A DNA stretch of 64,000 nt, from NCBI GenBank assembly GCA_028571685.1, contig CM053152.1, positions 22,700,001-22,764,000 of the forward strand, in the 5' to 3' direction. Position numbers and translations under genes: made by a program. This document shows, in pieces, positions 11,583-22,898 of the stretch. Every line of letters starts with the position of its first letter. Positions within the stretch are counted from its first letter, which is position 1. The stretch is from Heterohyrax brucei (taxonomy: Eukaryota; Chordata; Mammalia; Hyracoidea; Procaviidae). The notes beneath the pieces are model-generated. The model worked only from the letters and a program-made list of their open reading frames with translations, did no database searches and had not been told where the DNA came from.

Positions 11583-13488
11583 AACATAAAATTTTACATT
11601 TTAACTTTTTTTCTGTTTTTATTGTGGTTAAGTAAAAGTATACAATCCAGATAGGTTTTGCATGCCCACCTATCTGCAGCTCCCTGTGCTCTCCCCACCC
11701 AGTGACAGCACACTCCTTCTTTTCACTTTATATACCTAGTATCCTCTTAATAAACATCTTCCCCCTGCGCAACCTCTTCTGTCATCTAGAAAGAGACCAG
11801 GAGGGCAGCTTCCTGTAAATGCACAGAACCATAAAGTACGTACACCATATGCTCACACTGTATCCCCAAGTCCATTTCATTCTCACCTCAAGAGTTGACT
11901 CATTACTGGTTTCCAAGCAGGGACAGCAGCAGGTCTAGGGGCCATGTTCCCAGGGTATGCTCTTGGCTGTTGGGCCATTAATTCAGGTCTTTTAGTAGAG
12001 TTCTTGGGCTGCACACCTCTTTATCTTGTGTTGCCTCAGGGACTCTGTTGTATCTGGAGTCACAGCTGTCTTTGGTGGTGGCTGGGCACCATCTGGTTCT
12101 TCCAGTCTGCTTTTGAGACAGTCTCTGATTCATATGTGTCCTTCTATCTCTGGGACTTTTTTCCATGTATCTTTGTTGTTCTTGGTCGTCATCTATTTCT
12201 GATGAGTTAGGACCACTTGGTGTACCTCAGATGACAGCTTGCTAGTTTTTAAGATCCCAGACACCACTAACACTGTGTGCACAAGACTCTCTTAGAAATA
12301 GACTAGTTATGCCAGTTGGCCTCAGTGTCCCCTGAATACATGGTCCCCAGGCCCCTGTCCCTGCTACTCTATCCTTTGAAATATTAGGTTGAGTTTAGAA
12401 AACTGTTGCATTTATAGTGAAGTCTAATTAAGTTGATCTACTAGCTACTGTGTGCTGTCACTACTTTTACCTAACCAAATTTCTGTTAGCTGTCTAATCT
12501 GTGCTCAACCCTCTCACTCCCTGTCCACCCTTGTAGTGTTTTCTTCTGTGCATAAGTCCTTATAGTAGGGGTCTCATACAGTTATTTGTGCTTTTGCCGC
12601 TGACTGATTTCACAGAACGTAATGTCTTCCAGTTGAAGCCAGGTTATGCAGTGCTTCCTGAAATCACCATTGTTCTTTATCATGCATAGTGTTCCATTGA
12701 GTGTATGTACCATAGTTTATCTACTCATCTGTTGATGGGCATTGTTTTAGTCGGCTAGGGCTGCTCTAACAGAAATACCACAGAATGGATGGCTTTAACA
12801 AATGAAAGTTTATTCTTACACAGTCTGGTGGGCTGCAAGTCCATATTCAGGATGTCCACTCCAGGGGAAGGCTTTCCCCCTTGTCAGCTCTGGAGGAAAG
12901 TCAGGTACTGTATCAGTCTTTGTCCAGGGAACATCTTGGCACAGGAACCTCAGGTATGAAGGACGAGATCTTCTTCCGGTGCTGTTTGTTTGATGGTGTG
13001 AGGTTCCCAATTCTCTGCCTGCTTCTCTGTCCTTTTATCTCTTGTAGGATGAGAGGATTAAGGGTGGGGCAAGCCATACTCCAGGGAAACTCCCTTTACA
13101 GTAGAGCAGGGAGGTAATCTTATAAAGGGATTTATAGTCCTACCCTAATCCTTTAACATACAGCATAGGAAAACCATAAAATGGAGGACAGTCACAAGAT
13201 ACTGGGAATCATGGCCCAGCCACATGGCTACACATATTTTTGTTGGGGGACAGAATTCAATCCATGACAGGCATCTAGGTTGATTCCATCTTTTTGCTGT
13301 TACAGACAGCAAGCCCTGCAGTAAACATTCATGTGCACGTATCTGTTCATGTCACCACCTTTGTTTCTGTAGGATATATTCCCAGCAGTGGGATTACTGG
13401 ATCAAATGTTATTTCTATTTCTCGCTTTTTAAGGAAGCATCAGATCACATTCCAAAGAGGTTAGCATTTTGCTCCCACCAGCAGTAGA
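11583..13488 (-). mobile_element. L1-F: antisense 5'-truncated L1, split by an LTR
   Basis: Antisense 3'UTR and ORF2 tail of an L1 related to L1-B and L1-C but more diverged: 'catgcccacctatctgcag', 'atgacagcttgctag', 'gttgattccatctttttgct', 'aaggaagcatcagatc'. It is interrupted at 12743-13269 by a MaLR LTR; removing the LTR rejoins 'gttgatgggcat' to 'ctaggttgattcc'. It contains no long open frame. Confidence 0.85.
12743..13269 (-). mobile_element. MaLR/ERVL-type solo LTR, antisense, inside L1-F
   Basis: 527 bp with TG...CA ends, flanked by the 5-bp duplication 'ggcat' (12738-12742 and 13270-13274). Content matches antisense mammalian MaLR LTRs: 'gggctgctctaacagaaata', 'ccacagaatgg', 'cagaattcaatccatgac'. 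Two more copies are at 14182 and 47493. No internal retroviral genes are attached. Confidence 0.85.
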
Positions 13489-13640
13489 TTTTAACCATTT
13501 TTATGTGTACAGTTTAGTGGCATTAATTATCAGTGTTGTGTAACTCTTAACCACTCTTATTTCCTGAACTTTTCACCCCAGAGTGAAGCCCCGTACCCAT
13601 TAAACAAAAGCACCCTATTGCCACTGTCTCTCTAGCCCCT
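13489..13640 (-). mobile_element. Old L1M 3'UTR fragment, antisense
   Basis: 'tacagtttagtggcattaat', 'gtgttgtgtaac', 'agccccgtacccattaaac': the usual antisense L1M 3' region. Similar to 11459-11540 and 35500-35680. Confidence 0.65.
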
Positions 13641-13735
13641 GGTAACGGCTAACCCAGATACCTCCCGGTAGACTAGAACCTCCAACTTTTTGGTTAGCAA
13701 CTACGAATGTTAACTCTTGGCAACACCCAAGGAGT
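13640..13735 (-). mobile_element. Degenerate AfroSINE-like tail
   Basis: 'agaacctccaactttttggt' followed by 'tagcaac' resembles the antisense tRNA-like part of AfroSINE. Highly diverged. Confidence 0.4.
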
Positions 13736-14081
13736 CTGTAACACATATTGCTAAATTGCTTTCTGGAACAATTGTAGCATTTATGCCAGTACTCCAGCAA
13801 ATATGGCAAAATAGTTTAAAATTTTTTTTTTAAACAGTGAATTATAAATTTTTAAAATTTGCCAGTTAATTGTTTTGGTTTGCTTTTATTTAGTTGCTAA
13901 TGATATTGACTATATTTTCATATTAGCTTAATGACAGAATGTCACCCTATTTTGTCCATATTTTTCCTTGCAGTTTCAATGGTTATCACTCTGTTTTCTT
14001 TACAGTAACTACCTGAGTCCCTAGCCAGTGGTTTTCTTAATGGTCTTTGTGTTTTTCTCTTAATGTTTCTATGTCAGACAC

Positions 14082-14838
14082 TGTGGTTAACTGTTATCAA
14101 GTCAGCCCCCCACTCATTGAAACCCCATGCACATCAGAGCAAAACCCTGCATGGTCCTGCACTATCACCATGATTGGTTAGTGTTTTAGTCAGCTAGTGC
14201 TGCTCTATCAGAAATACCACAAGTGGATGGCTTTAAAAAGAGAAATTTTATTTTGTCACAGTAGGCTGTGAGGATGTGAGCTCCAGGGTAAGTCTGTCTC
14301 GGATAGATCTGGAGGGACCCTGGTCCTTTCCAAAGGACTACACTCAGCTTCTGGCATGGCTTCTTGGTGGTATGAATGAAGTCTCCAAATCTCTATGCTA
14401 GCTCCTTTACTTTGTATCTCAGGAGACTGCCTCAAGGCACAAAGCAGTCTGACACATTGAGTCCTGCCCTGCCGACATCCTGCCGCTTGTATAGCCTTGT
14501 CAACATCATAGAGGCAGGAGTTACAACATGCAGGGCATCAGACTACGGCAAAAATTATGGCTAGCAAAATTGCTGCAGATTTGGGGGACCACACAATTCA
14601 GTCTGTGACAGTGGGAGATTGGACTTTTGTGATCCATAGGGTTTTTATTGGCTAATTTTCAGCAACAGGTCACCAGGCCGTTCCTCTTAGTGTGACTTAG
14701 TCTGGAAGACAGCTGAATCCTGTTTAGCATCGTAGCACCAACAAGCCAGCTGACAGATGGGACGTAAGGTACATTGGCCGAATCAGACCTGGGTTTCCTG
14801 AATGGAAGGTGACAATTCCACCACTGAACCACCACTAC
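14082..14838 (-). mobile_element. tRNA-Gly-derived SINE, antisense, split by an LTR
   Basis: Two halves (14082-14181 and 14611-14838) form one antisense SINE. Its head at 14771-14837 reads, on the minus strand, 'tggttcagtggtggaatt' and 'ttggccaatgtacc', strongly resembling tRNA-Gly(GCC). The body ('gtctggaagacagctgaatc', 'cagctgacagatgg') recurs at 43186-43436. The LTR at 14182-14610 inserted into it later. Confidence 0.75.
14182..14610 (-). mobile_element. MaLR/ERVL-type solo LTR, antisense, inside a SINE
   Basis: 429 bp, begins 'tgttttagtcagctagtgct' and ends 'cagtctgtgaca', same family as 12743-13269. Candidate duplication gttag/gtggg has decayed. Confidence 0.8.
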
Positions 14839-15323
14839 ACTCATCAGACAAAAAAATACATGTAACAGGTAGCTTGAGATAGTGCTGGTACCCTTGTGAA
14901 GTACTTTTCTGTTAGCAATTTTGCTTCTCAGGGAGGACTTCCTGGTACGTTTTAATTTAATCCCAGAGGACGTGAGCCTAAATAAGCACTCTTGCTGTCA
15001 GGACATACATAGGCTATGTTAGGACGTAGACCTCTGTGTACAGTCTGCTGTCATTGTATGCTTAACCCCTGCTGTTAGAAAGGAGAGGACTGGCGGGTGG
15101 GTCTGCTTGGCTGTCACATAATAGACTGAAAGCACTAATGTTGCAGCTACGCTTGAGACAGTGGTCACACTAACAGGGCCTGGCTCTTCGGTCAGAAGCT
15201 AGACTGAAGTGGCTTCATAGTATAGCGTTAGATTCACAAAAGAACTTCATTCAGCTCACTACTTTAGTAATAGTAAAATGTATAAATAAAATACTGTGAT
15301 TTTTTTTTTCTTTTTATTTTCAG

Positions 15324-15366
15324 GTTTGCAAGTAAAAGTAACCAAACTGAAAAAAGAACGAATTTT
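15324..15366 (+). CDS. RBBP8: RBBP8 (CtIP) coding exon, residues ~37-51
   Basis: A 43-nt internal exon. A polypyrimidine tract and CAG acceptor end at 15323, and a strong GTAAGT donor starts at 15367. It enters in phase 1 (GT completes a Gly codon) and leaves after two bases of a Leu codon. The codons read LQVKVTKLKKERI, matching human CtIP from about residue 38. This stretch belongs to the N-terminal helix through which CtIP tetramerises, which is needed for it to act with MRE11-RAD50-NBS1 in DNA-end resection in the nucleus. The residue at ~47 is Lys where I recall Gln in human; this is a conservative change. It is too short to stand out as an ORF and was recognised from sequence plus splice sites. 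Confidence is high because three further exons continue the protein in exact phase. Confidence 0.95.
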
Positions 15367-16289
15367 GTAAGTATCAGTATATGACACTGCTATCTTATTT
15401 ATAAGGTAATTTACATAATGTCTTAACTTACATGGAAACTAGCTTTACTTAGTATGAGTCTTGTGTGATTGAGTTTTTTAATTCTAAAGTAAAATGCATG
15501 CCTTTTTATTTGTAAGAGTATACTTAGTTAATATTTGCATGCATGTTTATATTTTAGTGTAATTTATATAACACATAATATTTTTCCATAAAGTATTCAT
15601 TAAGACTCAAAACAGATTTGTAAACTCCTTTTGATCCACCTGTCAACTGCATTCCTTTCTCAGCTAAGATTAACACATAGAATTCAAGGTGTGATAAGAA
15701 AGGGAAAAATAATTCTGGGATTCTAAAATTCATTTAAAAACCAGAAATTAAATGGATATTCTGAGACTCCTTGTGAGTACTTTCAAATTACCAGAAAACT
15801 CCCTGAATGGTCTTAGTTGTCAAGTGTGTGATCACATCTGATTTTCTAAGTTAAGAGCACATTTTACTCATCATCTTTAGACCTTCCCTACTGAAGAATC
15901 TGAGTCAGATTTCTCAGTGGAATATAGGTACCCGTAACAAACATCAGTATCATTGTGACTAGTAATAATTAGATTTGTTTTATGGTATATCCATGAGTCT
16001 CAGTTACTCTGTGTTTCCTAAAGCTTTCGAGGCTGTAACAGAAAGCTAGTACCACTGCATATCCAAAGTTGTTTCCCACATTATAATCTGAAAATTGGAA
16101 AGTTTTGTTTATACCTGGAAAGTCATGTTTGGAAGTAGCTTTAGATTCAGAAATATGAAATCATAGTTTTTTTTAAGTTTTATTTAAAAATAATAATTTT
16201 GTGAATCTTCTTATTTAGGAACACTTTTAAATGCTTTGCATTACATATTCTTACCTTAATATTTTAAACATCGTTAACCATAAAGTGGA

Positions 16290-16441
16290 AACTCTCGTGG
16301 TGTAGTTGTTAAGAGCGATGGCTGCTAGCCATCAAGTCAGCTGTTCGAATCCACTGCTTTCCTTGGAAACACTATAGGGTAGTTCTCTGTCCTGTGGAGT
16401 CGCTATGTCAGAATCAGCCTTATGGCAGTGAGTTTGGTTCT
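16290..16441 (+). mobile_element. AfroSINE, sense
   Basis: Keeps recognisable pol III box regions: 'gtggtgtagttgttaagag' (A) and 'agctgttcgaatccactg' (B), then 'gtagttctctgtcctgtgg' and 'gtgagtttggttctta'. One of the better sense copies. Confidence 0.9.
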
Positions 16442-16653
16442 TATACCTTAAGTGTAAAATAACCCACTTCTTTGTTTCTGCATTTGAGCTGGATTAGTTC
16501 CCACAATTAAAAGATGTTTTGTTACTTCTAAAGGAAATTTAATAAATCATTTCTGGATAGTATATTTAGAATGTGTATTTTATTAGTTAGGATATTTTCT
16601 GAAAAACAGTCACAAGTGGCTATAACAGTAGGAAAAATGTGTCTTTTCACATA

Positions 16654-16798
16654 CCCTCTGCCGTCAAGTCAATTCCGACTCACAGCGGCCCTTTGGAACA
16701 GAGTAGAACTGCACCATAGAGTTTTCAAGGAGTGGCTGGTGGATTTGAATTGTTGATCTTTTGGTTATTAGCTTGAGCTCATAACTAGTGCACAACAT
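16654..16798 (-). mobile_element. AfroSINE, antisense, short form
   Basis: 'ctctgccgtcaagtcaattc' to 'gttattagcttgagctcat'. Confidence 0.9.
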
Positions 16799-16825
16799 GT
16801 TGTTGCATAGGCCTAAAGTCTAAGA

Positions 16826-17025
16826 GTCTGTGATTGTGGCCGTCTAGTGGATCCTGCCTCATAGCAACCCTCTGCAACAGAATGGAACTACACCTTAGGG
16901 TTTTCTAGGCTGAAATCTTTATGGGCGCAGACCATCAGTTCTTTTTTTTCCCATGAAGTGGTTGTTGGGATTGAACCTTTGGCCTTTGGTTAGTAGCCAG
17001 TACTTTAACAATTGGGCTGGGTAAT
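16826..17025 (-). mobile_element. AfroSINE, antisense, long form
   Basis: Contains the extra ~45-bp block 'ggctgaaatctttatgggcg' with 'cagaccatcag' that defines the long AfroSINE variant here, then the antisense tRNA-like head. Confidence 0.85.
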
Positions 17026-18114
17026 TCACTGACTTAGCAACAACATCAAAGAGCCAAGTAATTTCTGTCTTCCTTGTCACAGTTAGTGTTCTGGCTTGCC
17101 CTCATAGCCTTGATTCACTCGCCATAGTGAGATGACCACCATCACTATAGCTGTTGCATGCAGAATATCCAAAGACAGAAAAGAGGATAACCCTTCCTTG
17201 TGTCCCTTTCAGTGAACATATGTAAGAAACGATCAGCAGCAGACTCCCCCTAACTCACTGAGCATGATTGTTGTGTATGTATTCATCAATAATAATGGGC
17301 AAAGGGCACTGAATTAATACACGTGGTTTCGGGTAATAAAGATTCTGAAACTGTGTGTATTTTAGGATGGAGTAAATAATTGTAGATAGTGACAGCCAGG
17401 CTTCTCAGTCAGGAAAGGGACAGGTAGGAAAGGGGAAGGGTAGAATGAATCCTGTACTGCTGAATAGGAATTTGAGTTACTAATATTAACTCATTTTTAG
17501 CATATAGATAGGTAAATATATTTATGTGTTAATTTGTATGAAGACATAGATACATGTATTTCCTAAACTTGGTCCTTTGAGGACCAAGAGCAATCGCACC
17601 TCAGTAGCAATAAGCACATCTAGAGCCCAGATCTTGATTTGTGACCGTGTTCTCCAAAAAAGCTAATCAAGGCTCCTTGGAGAATGGGCTGATTCAGAGA
17701 TTGGGGTTCAGAAGGCACGAGATGACATCCTGAAAATAGTGACAGCCAGAAAATAAGGAAGCTCTCAGAAAATAACATGGGCCTATTAAAAAGGTGGAGA
17801 GGAAAACCTGAAAAAATGTCTGGTGGCGAAATCTAGGACAGTTTAAGCAATGAAATAATTATACTAGTAATGAATTATAACTCATAGAATAAAATAAACA
17901 TAAGTCTTTAGTGATACATAGATGATTAAAAGAGAAGGGCCAGCTCTTAGTGTAGTTCTACTTAGCAGATGTAGAAAGTGATGAAAATAGAAAGTCACAA
18001 TTTGACACACATCACAACAGCAGTTGTTGTGGGCAAGAATCATCATGGAGGCTGAAATTGGTGGATGAAAGTAAAATTAGAACCAGAATATTTGCATAGC
18101 CTTAAAATTATTTT

Positions 18115-18370
18115 AAGCCTTATTTTTTATATAATAGCCTTATTTTAAATTATTTAAATAATTTTAAATTGTTTTAAATAATTATTAAAATATTATTAAA
18201 TAATAATATTATGTATATTATATTTATATATAATGTTATACAATATTACATAATATGTAATATATAATATGTCATATATTATATAATATTGAATATTAAA
18301 TAATTTTAAATTATTTAAATAATTTTAAAATTATTTTAAGCCTTATTTTTTAATAATAGCCTTATTTTTC
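18115..18370. repeat. AT-only palindromic tract
   Basis: About 250 bp of nearly pure A/T with many short inverted repeats ('atataatatgtcatatatta') and a repeated 'agccttattttt' at both ends. Confidence 0.85.
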
Positions 18371-18434
18371 CCTTTGTATTCATAATGTCTTATGAATATG
18401 TATTCATAACGTCTTATGAATACAAAGGAAAAAA
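18365..18434. repeat. 20-bp-arm hairpin
   Basis: 'ttccctttgtattcataa' (left arm) is matched by 'ttatgaatacaaaggaa' (right arm) around a ~28-bp loop that repeats 'gtcttatgaata'. Confidence 0.8.
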
Positions 18435-19474
18435 TAGTAACATTACAATAGAGAGCATTGACATACTCTTTCAAAGGATTTGAAATTAACATCACTAGTT
18501 ATAAGCTGTATCAGCCTCATGTAACTCTTGATATGATGGACTGAGAAAGACACATCACTTCTCTCATATTTCTACTCCAAATATGAAACCCAAATGTAAT
18601 AATGAGGAAACATCAGACAAGCCCAAATTGAAAGTGAATCCACAAAGTAACTGGCAATGCTTTTCAATGGTGTCAAGGTCATAACTGACAAAGAAGGGTA
18701 GAGAAACTGACCTAGAGTGAAAGAGACATAACAGTTAAATGCAGTATAGAATCTTGGATGCTTCTAGACTAGAAGCATGATAGTACAGGGATGATTGGTG
18801 AACTTTGAATTAGGTCTGTAGAGTAATTAATAGATAGTGTCAATATTGATTTCCTGGTTTAGATCATTGTACTGTGATGCAAAATATTATGAAGCTGGGT
18901 GGTAGAGATACAGGTACTCTTTGTTCTGTGTATATAACCTGTGTAAATCTGAAATTAATTCAAAATGAAATGTTAAACAATGGAAAAAAAACTTTATCTT
19001 TTTAAATATTTAGCCTTTGGTCTAGAGAGAGACTCAGACTTCCTCCAAGCAGTTGTTAGATATTGAACAGTCCTTAAAAAATGATTCTTTTAGCAAGGAA
19101 TAAGAAGGAAATGACTGTTGAGTAGGCAACCAAAAATACATGCTACAGTTAGATTACTAGCCTGTGGTTCAGAGTCATATCCAGTGAAACTCGTGAAGCA
19201 TAATTTCCTTTTATGGCACCAAGCCAACTTCAATTTCTCTTTTGTTTCTGTGGGCAATGCTGATTTTAAAAACTTTGCAGGACTTTAATTCATATTGATA
19301 GTATTACTTTTGTTCATGTTTCTTAGAATTACCTGAATGGTTCCAGAAGAAAATCCTTTATTTGTAGATTCTCCCCAAATCAAAAGTTACTCTGAAAGTA
19401 AATATAATGAAAAAGCATCAGCTGGGTGAGGAAAATAGAACCATTTTCTTGCTTACTAAAATTTCTCCTCTTTT

Positions 19475-21614
19475 CAAACAAATCCCTACTTCATCTGCAA
19501 AGGGAAGAAACCCAAGATAAGCAAAGCACTACTGAAGAAGAAGAATACAGTGAGAGGCCTCGTGTTACCCAGCCTCAGAACCTACTACACTGCCACAGTA
19601 GTCAAAATAGCATGGTACTGGTACAAAAACAGATTTATAGACCAATGGAACAGAATAGAGAATCCAGAAATAATCACTATCCTCCTATGAACAGTTGATA
19701 TTTGACAAGGTCCAAAGGCTGTAAATTGGAGTAAAAATAGTTTCTTTAACAAATGGTGTTGGCAAACCTGGATATCCACCTGCAAAAAACTGTATCTCAC
19801 TCCTTACACGAAAACTAACTCCAGATGGATCAGAGACCTAAATATCAAATCTGAAAACATGAAGGCTATGGAAGAAAAAATAGAGACAACACTGGAAGTT
19901 CTAGTACCCAACTTAAACAGACTACAGAATTTTACTAACAGTGCAGTAACAGCAGAAGAGAAAATAGGTAATGAGAATGACTGAGCATCAAGCACTTGTG
20001 CTCATCCAGAGACTTTATTAAGAGAGTAAGAGGACAGCCTGCATGATGAGAAGAGTATTTGGTAACCACATGTCTGATCTGCATCTGATTTCCTTGGTCT
20101 AAGGTACTGCAAGATGGCAGCAGCAGGCAAAGGATGTGAACAGACATGTCTCCAAGGAGGACAGCCAGGCAGCCAAAAGACACATGAGGAAATGCCCATG
20201 ATCCTTAGCCAGTAGAGAAATCCAAATCGAAACTACAGTGAGATGCCACCTCACCTCAACAAGGTTGGCACTAATCCAAAACCATAAAACAACAAATGCT
20301 GGCAAGGCTGTGGAGAGATTGGAACTCTTCTGAACAGCTGATGGGAGTCTAAAGTGGTACAATCTCTTTGGAAAGCAATTTCGTGCTTTGTTAAAAAGCT
20401 AGAAATAGAACTCCACGTGATCCAGTAATCTCACTGCTTGGAGTTAAACCTTCAGAAATAAGGCCTGTGACATGAGCAGGTACATGCACATGAATGTTTA
20501 TTGCAGCACAGTCCACAATAGCAAAAAGATGGAATCAACCTAGGTGCCCATCAACAGATGAGTGGATAAACAAATTATGGTACGCATACACAGTGGAGCA
20601 CTGTGTAATGATAAAGAGCAATGATTTTCTGAAGCATAACCTGGAATCAACTGGAAGAGATTATGCTGTGTAATCTTGTATGATTATGCTGACTAATAAT
20701 TGTATGAGACCATTATTGAAAGGACTTATGCACTGAAAAAAATACTCTGATGGCTACAGGGTTATGGAGGGAGGGAGGTAGAGGCTTATTCACAGAAAGT
20801 CAATAGAATTTCAGTTAGCTAAAGGGAGTGACAGCATGCAGTAGAAGGCAGGTTAGCATGACTGGACAACACCATAAGCTAAAAGGTTTTGTAAATTCAA
20901 CCCAACATTTCAAAGGACACAGTAGCAGGGATGGGCATCTGGGGGACCATGTTTTCTGGGGACATCGAGGTCAACTGGTGTAACTAGTCTTTTTCCAAGA
21001 TAGTCTGTTGTACCCCATAAAGGTAAGTGGTGTCTGGGGTCTTAAAAGCCAGCAAGCTGCCATCTGAGAAATGTCAGTTAGTCTAACCTATCTGAAACAG
21101 ATGACAGCTGAGAACATCAAAGACACAAGGAAAAATGAGCCTAAGAGACAGAAGAACCCATGTGATTGCGGGACTATGTCAGCATGAGACTACAAAAACC
21201 AGACAGTGCCCCGCTACCACCAAAGACAGCCCTGATAAGGGACGCAAGGTAGAGTCTTTGACACAGCATGAGAAAAAGGGGTATGTAGATCTAGAACTAG
21301 ATTAAAAGACCAGACTTAATGGTAAGACAACGTGGCACATCCCCTGAGTACATGGCCACTGGACTTGGTAGTATGCCCCAGCCAAAACCAGTACTGAAGC
21401 CAACACTTCAAACAAAGAATGGACTGGACGTTGGGACACAGAGTAATGCATGTTGTATGTGTAGTTTTGAGTGGATACTAGAAATAAAGAGTGAAAAAGA
21501 AAAGTGTTGTCACAAGATGAGGAGAGCAGATAGAGTTGCAGAGAGGTGGGTACTTGGGGTTTTATATGGAAACTTGGACTGTAAACTTTCACTTAATCAC
21601 AATAAAAAAATTTT
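19475..21614 (+). mobile_element. L1-E: sense 5'-truncated L1
   Basis: Starts within the ORF2 C-terminal region ('[19 protein letters not shown]' by direct translation), continues through '[20 protein letters not shown]' and the ORF2 tail, then a ~0.9-kb 3'UTR ending 'aaactttcacttaatcac' with AATAAA and a short A run. Multiple stops and shifts. It is the only sizeable younger L1 in the same orientation as RBBP8, and it is truncated. Confidence 0.85.
19500..20690 (+). pseudogene. L1-E ORF2 C-terminal remnant
   Basis: Decayed ORF2 end region. The stretch to 19698 stays open (tryptophan/tyrosine-rich block AWYWYKNR type) before a TGA. Later pieces recall 'CYISTMEYYTVMIKSNDF'-like L1 ends only through scattered frames. 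No RT domain is present because of truncation. Confidence 0.6.
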
Positions 21615-21825
21615 TAACGTTTATCCTTTTCTATTGCATTGAGATCAAAAAAGAAAAGTATTTTTGTTTTATTTAGTAACAAGCAGGTTTTGCTTCAATG
21701 TTGAAAGTGTGTTATTAGAGTGGTTTGAGGTTTAAAGTAATGAAATACATGTATTGTATTACTTTATCTTCATTTTTGTTGCTAGTCCAACTAGCTAGTG
21801 ATAATTGCTATTCTAAAACAAAACA

Positions 21826-22016
21826 GAACAAAGCCATTTGCCATTGAATCGATTACTTACAGCAACTCTGGGACAGAGTAGAACTGTCCTAGAGTTTCCA
21901 GGCCTGTAAGTAAATCACTGTCACATCTTTCTCGTTGCAGCAGGTGGTAGATTTATATCATCAACCTTTTCAGTTAGTAGCCAGGGCACTTAATCACTGC
22001 ACCATCAGGGTTTCTT
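21826..22016 (-). mobile_element. AfroSINE, antisense, long form
   Basis: 'ttgccattgaatcgattac', long-form block at ~21902-21950 ('ctgtcacatctttctcgttg'), ends 'accatcagggtttctt'. Confidence 0.88.
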
Positions 22017-22439
22017 TATGGTTGTTACAAATATAAATTAGAAGATAAATACTCTCAGTCAATTGGTATAATGATTTACTATGTACCAAACTAGATAGCT
22101 ATATTACTGTTTCTTGGAGATGTTCTACAGGTTTCTCCTTTAATGTGTAATAACTCTGTATAGAAGTTCTTGTTCTCTCTGACCTTTTCTAATACCAAGG
22201 GTTTAATGTTTCAGAGTTGATTAGTAGACTAGGGACTCTATTATTCTTAGGTACAGTGTGAAGCTGATGATCTTATCAATGCTAGCTTAACAGCCATTGT
22301 TGAGAATGACTTCTTTAGAGCTGCTGTATTGGTTACTTTAAAGAAACAATACTAAAACCCATAATCATTGTTTGCTGTTTGATTATACATTTTAAGTGAC
22401 CTTCCCTCAGGGTTTTTAAGAGAACTTAAAAAAAAAAAT

Positions 22440-22606
22440 GCAAACCAAACCCATAGCCAGTTAAGTCAATTCCAATTCATAGCAACCCTGTGTGACAAGA
22501 GTAGAACCGCACCGTGGAGTTTCTAAGGAGCACCTGGTATATTCAAGCTGTCAACGTTTTGATTAGCAGCAGTACTGCTTAACCACTTTGCCACCAGGGT
22601 TTCCTA
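22440..22606 (-). mobile_element. AfroSINE, antisense, short form
   Basis: Full length: 'gccagttaagtcaattcca' to 'ctttgccaccagggtttcct'. Confidence 0.92.
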
Positions 22607-22898
22607 AAGGAACTTAGTTTTATTAAAATGAATCCTTCATGTAGGCCGAGTAATAGCTTTATTTTCTAAAATATTACTAAATGATAGATTTATAGTTACA
22701 AAATAGTATTTTCTCAGCTTATTTCAGAATAATTTCTTTTCCTGTAGATTGAATAAGATTTAATTGGAAATTACTTAGATTACTTATAAGTAGATTACTA
22801 TATTTACTTCTTTAAAAATGCTTTTATAATTTGAGACATTTAATGGAAAACTTATTTCTCCACACCTATAACCAGATAGTCATATGAGGACTGCCTTG

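Larger units (their letters stand above)
1..15323 (+). other. RBBP8: RBBP8 intron upstream of codon ~37 (partial)
   Basis: Everything before the first exon is intron on the sense strand, at least 15.3 kb. It contains L1-A (1-5285), the split antisense L1-F with a nested MaLR LTR, old L1M pieces, a tRNA-Gly-type SINE and several AfroSINEs. In 5286-6650, 6900-8798, 9050-10117, 13740-14080 and 14840-15300 I see only AT-rich intronic sequence with no gene, RNA or repeat that I can name, apart from a diverged repeated segment at 6125 and 7862 and a possible MIR/L2 scrap near 5970. Confidence 0.85.
17560..18990 (+). mobile_element. Probable old L1M 3' end, sense
   Basis: Long A-rich sense block ending 'gtgtaaatctgaaattaatt' then 'caaaatgaaatgtt', the style of ancient L1M 3' termini. 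It is interrupted by the AT-rich palindromic tract at 18115-18370. No coding frame survives. Confidence 0.55.

Noticed and set aside
11944..12210. 88-codon Trp/Cys-rich open frame
   Set aside because: It falls in the antisense 3'UTR of L1-F; the same region recurs antisense at 45886 and 50723.
14771..14837. Possible tRNA-Gly gene
   Set aside because: The cloverleaf is decayed and is joined to a SINE body repeated at 43186; a SINE head, not a functional tRNA.
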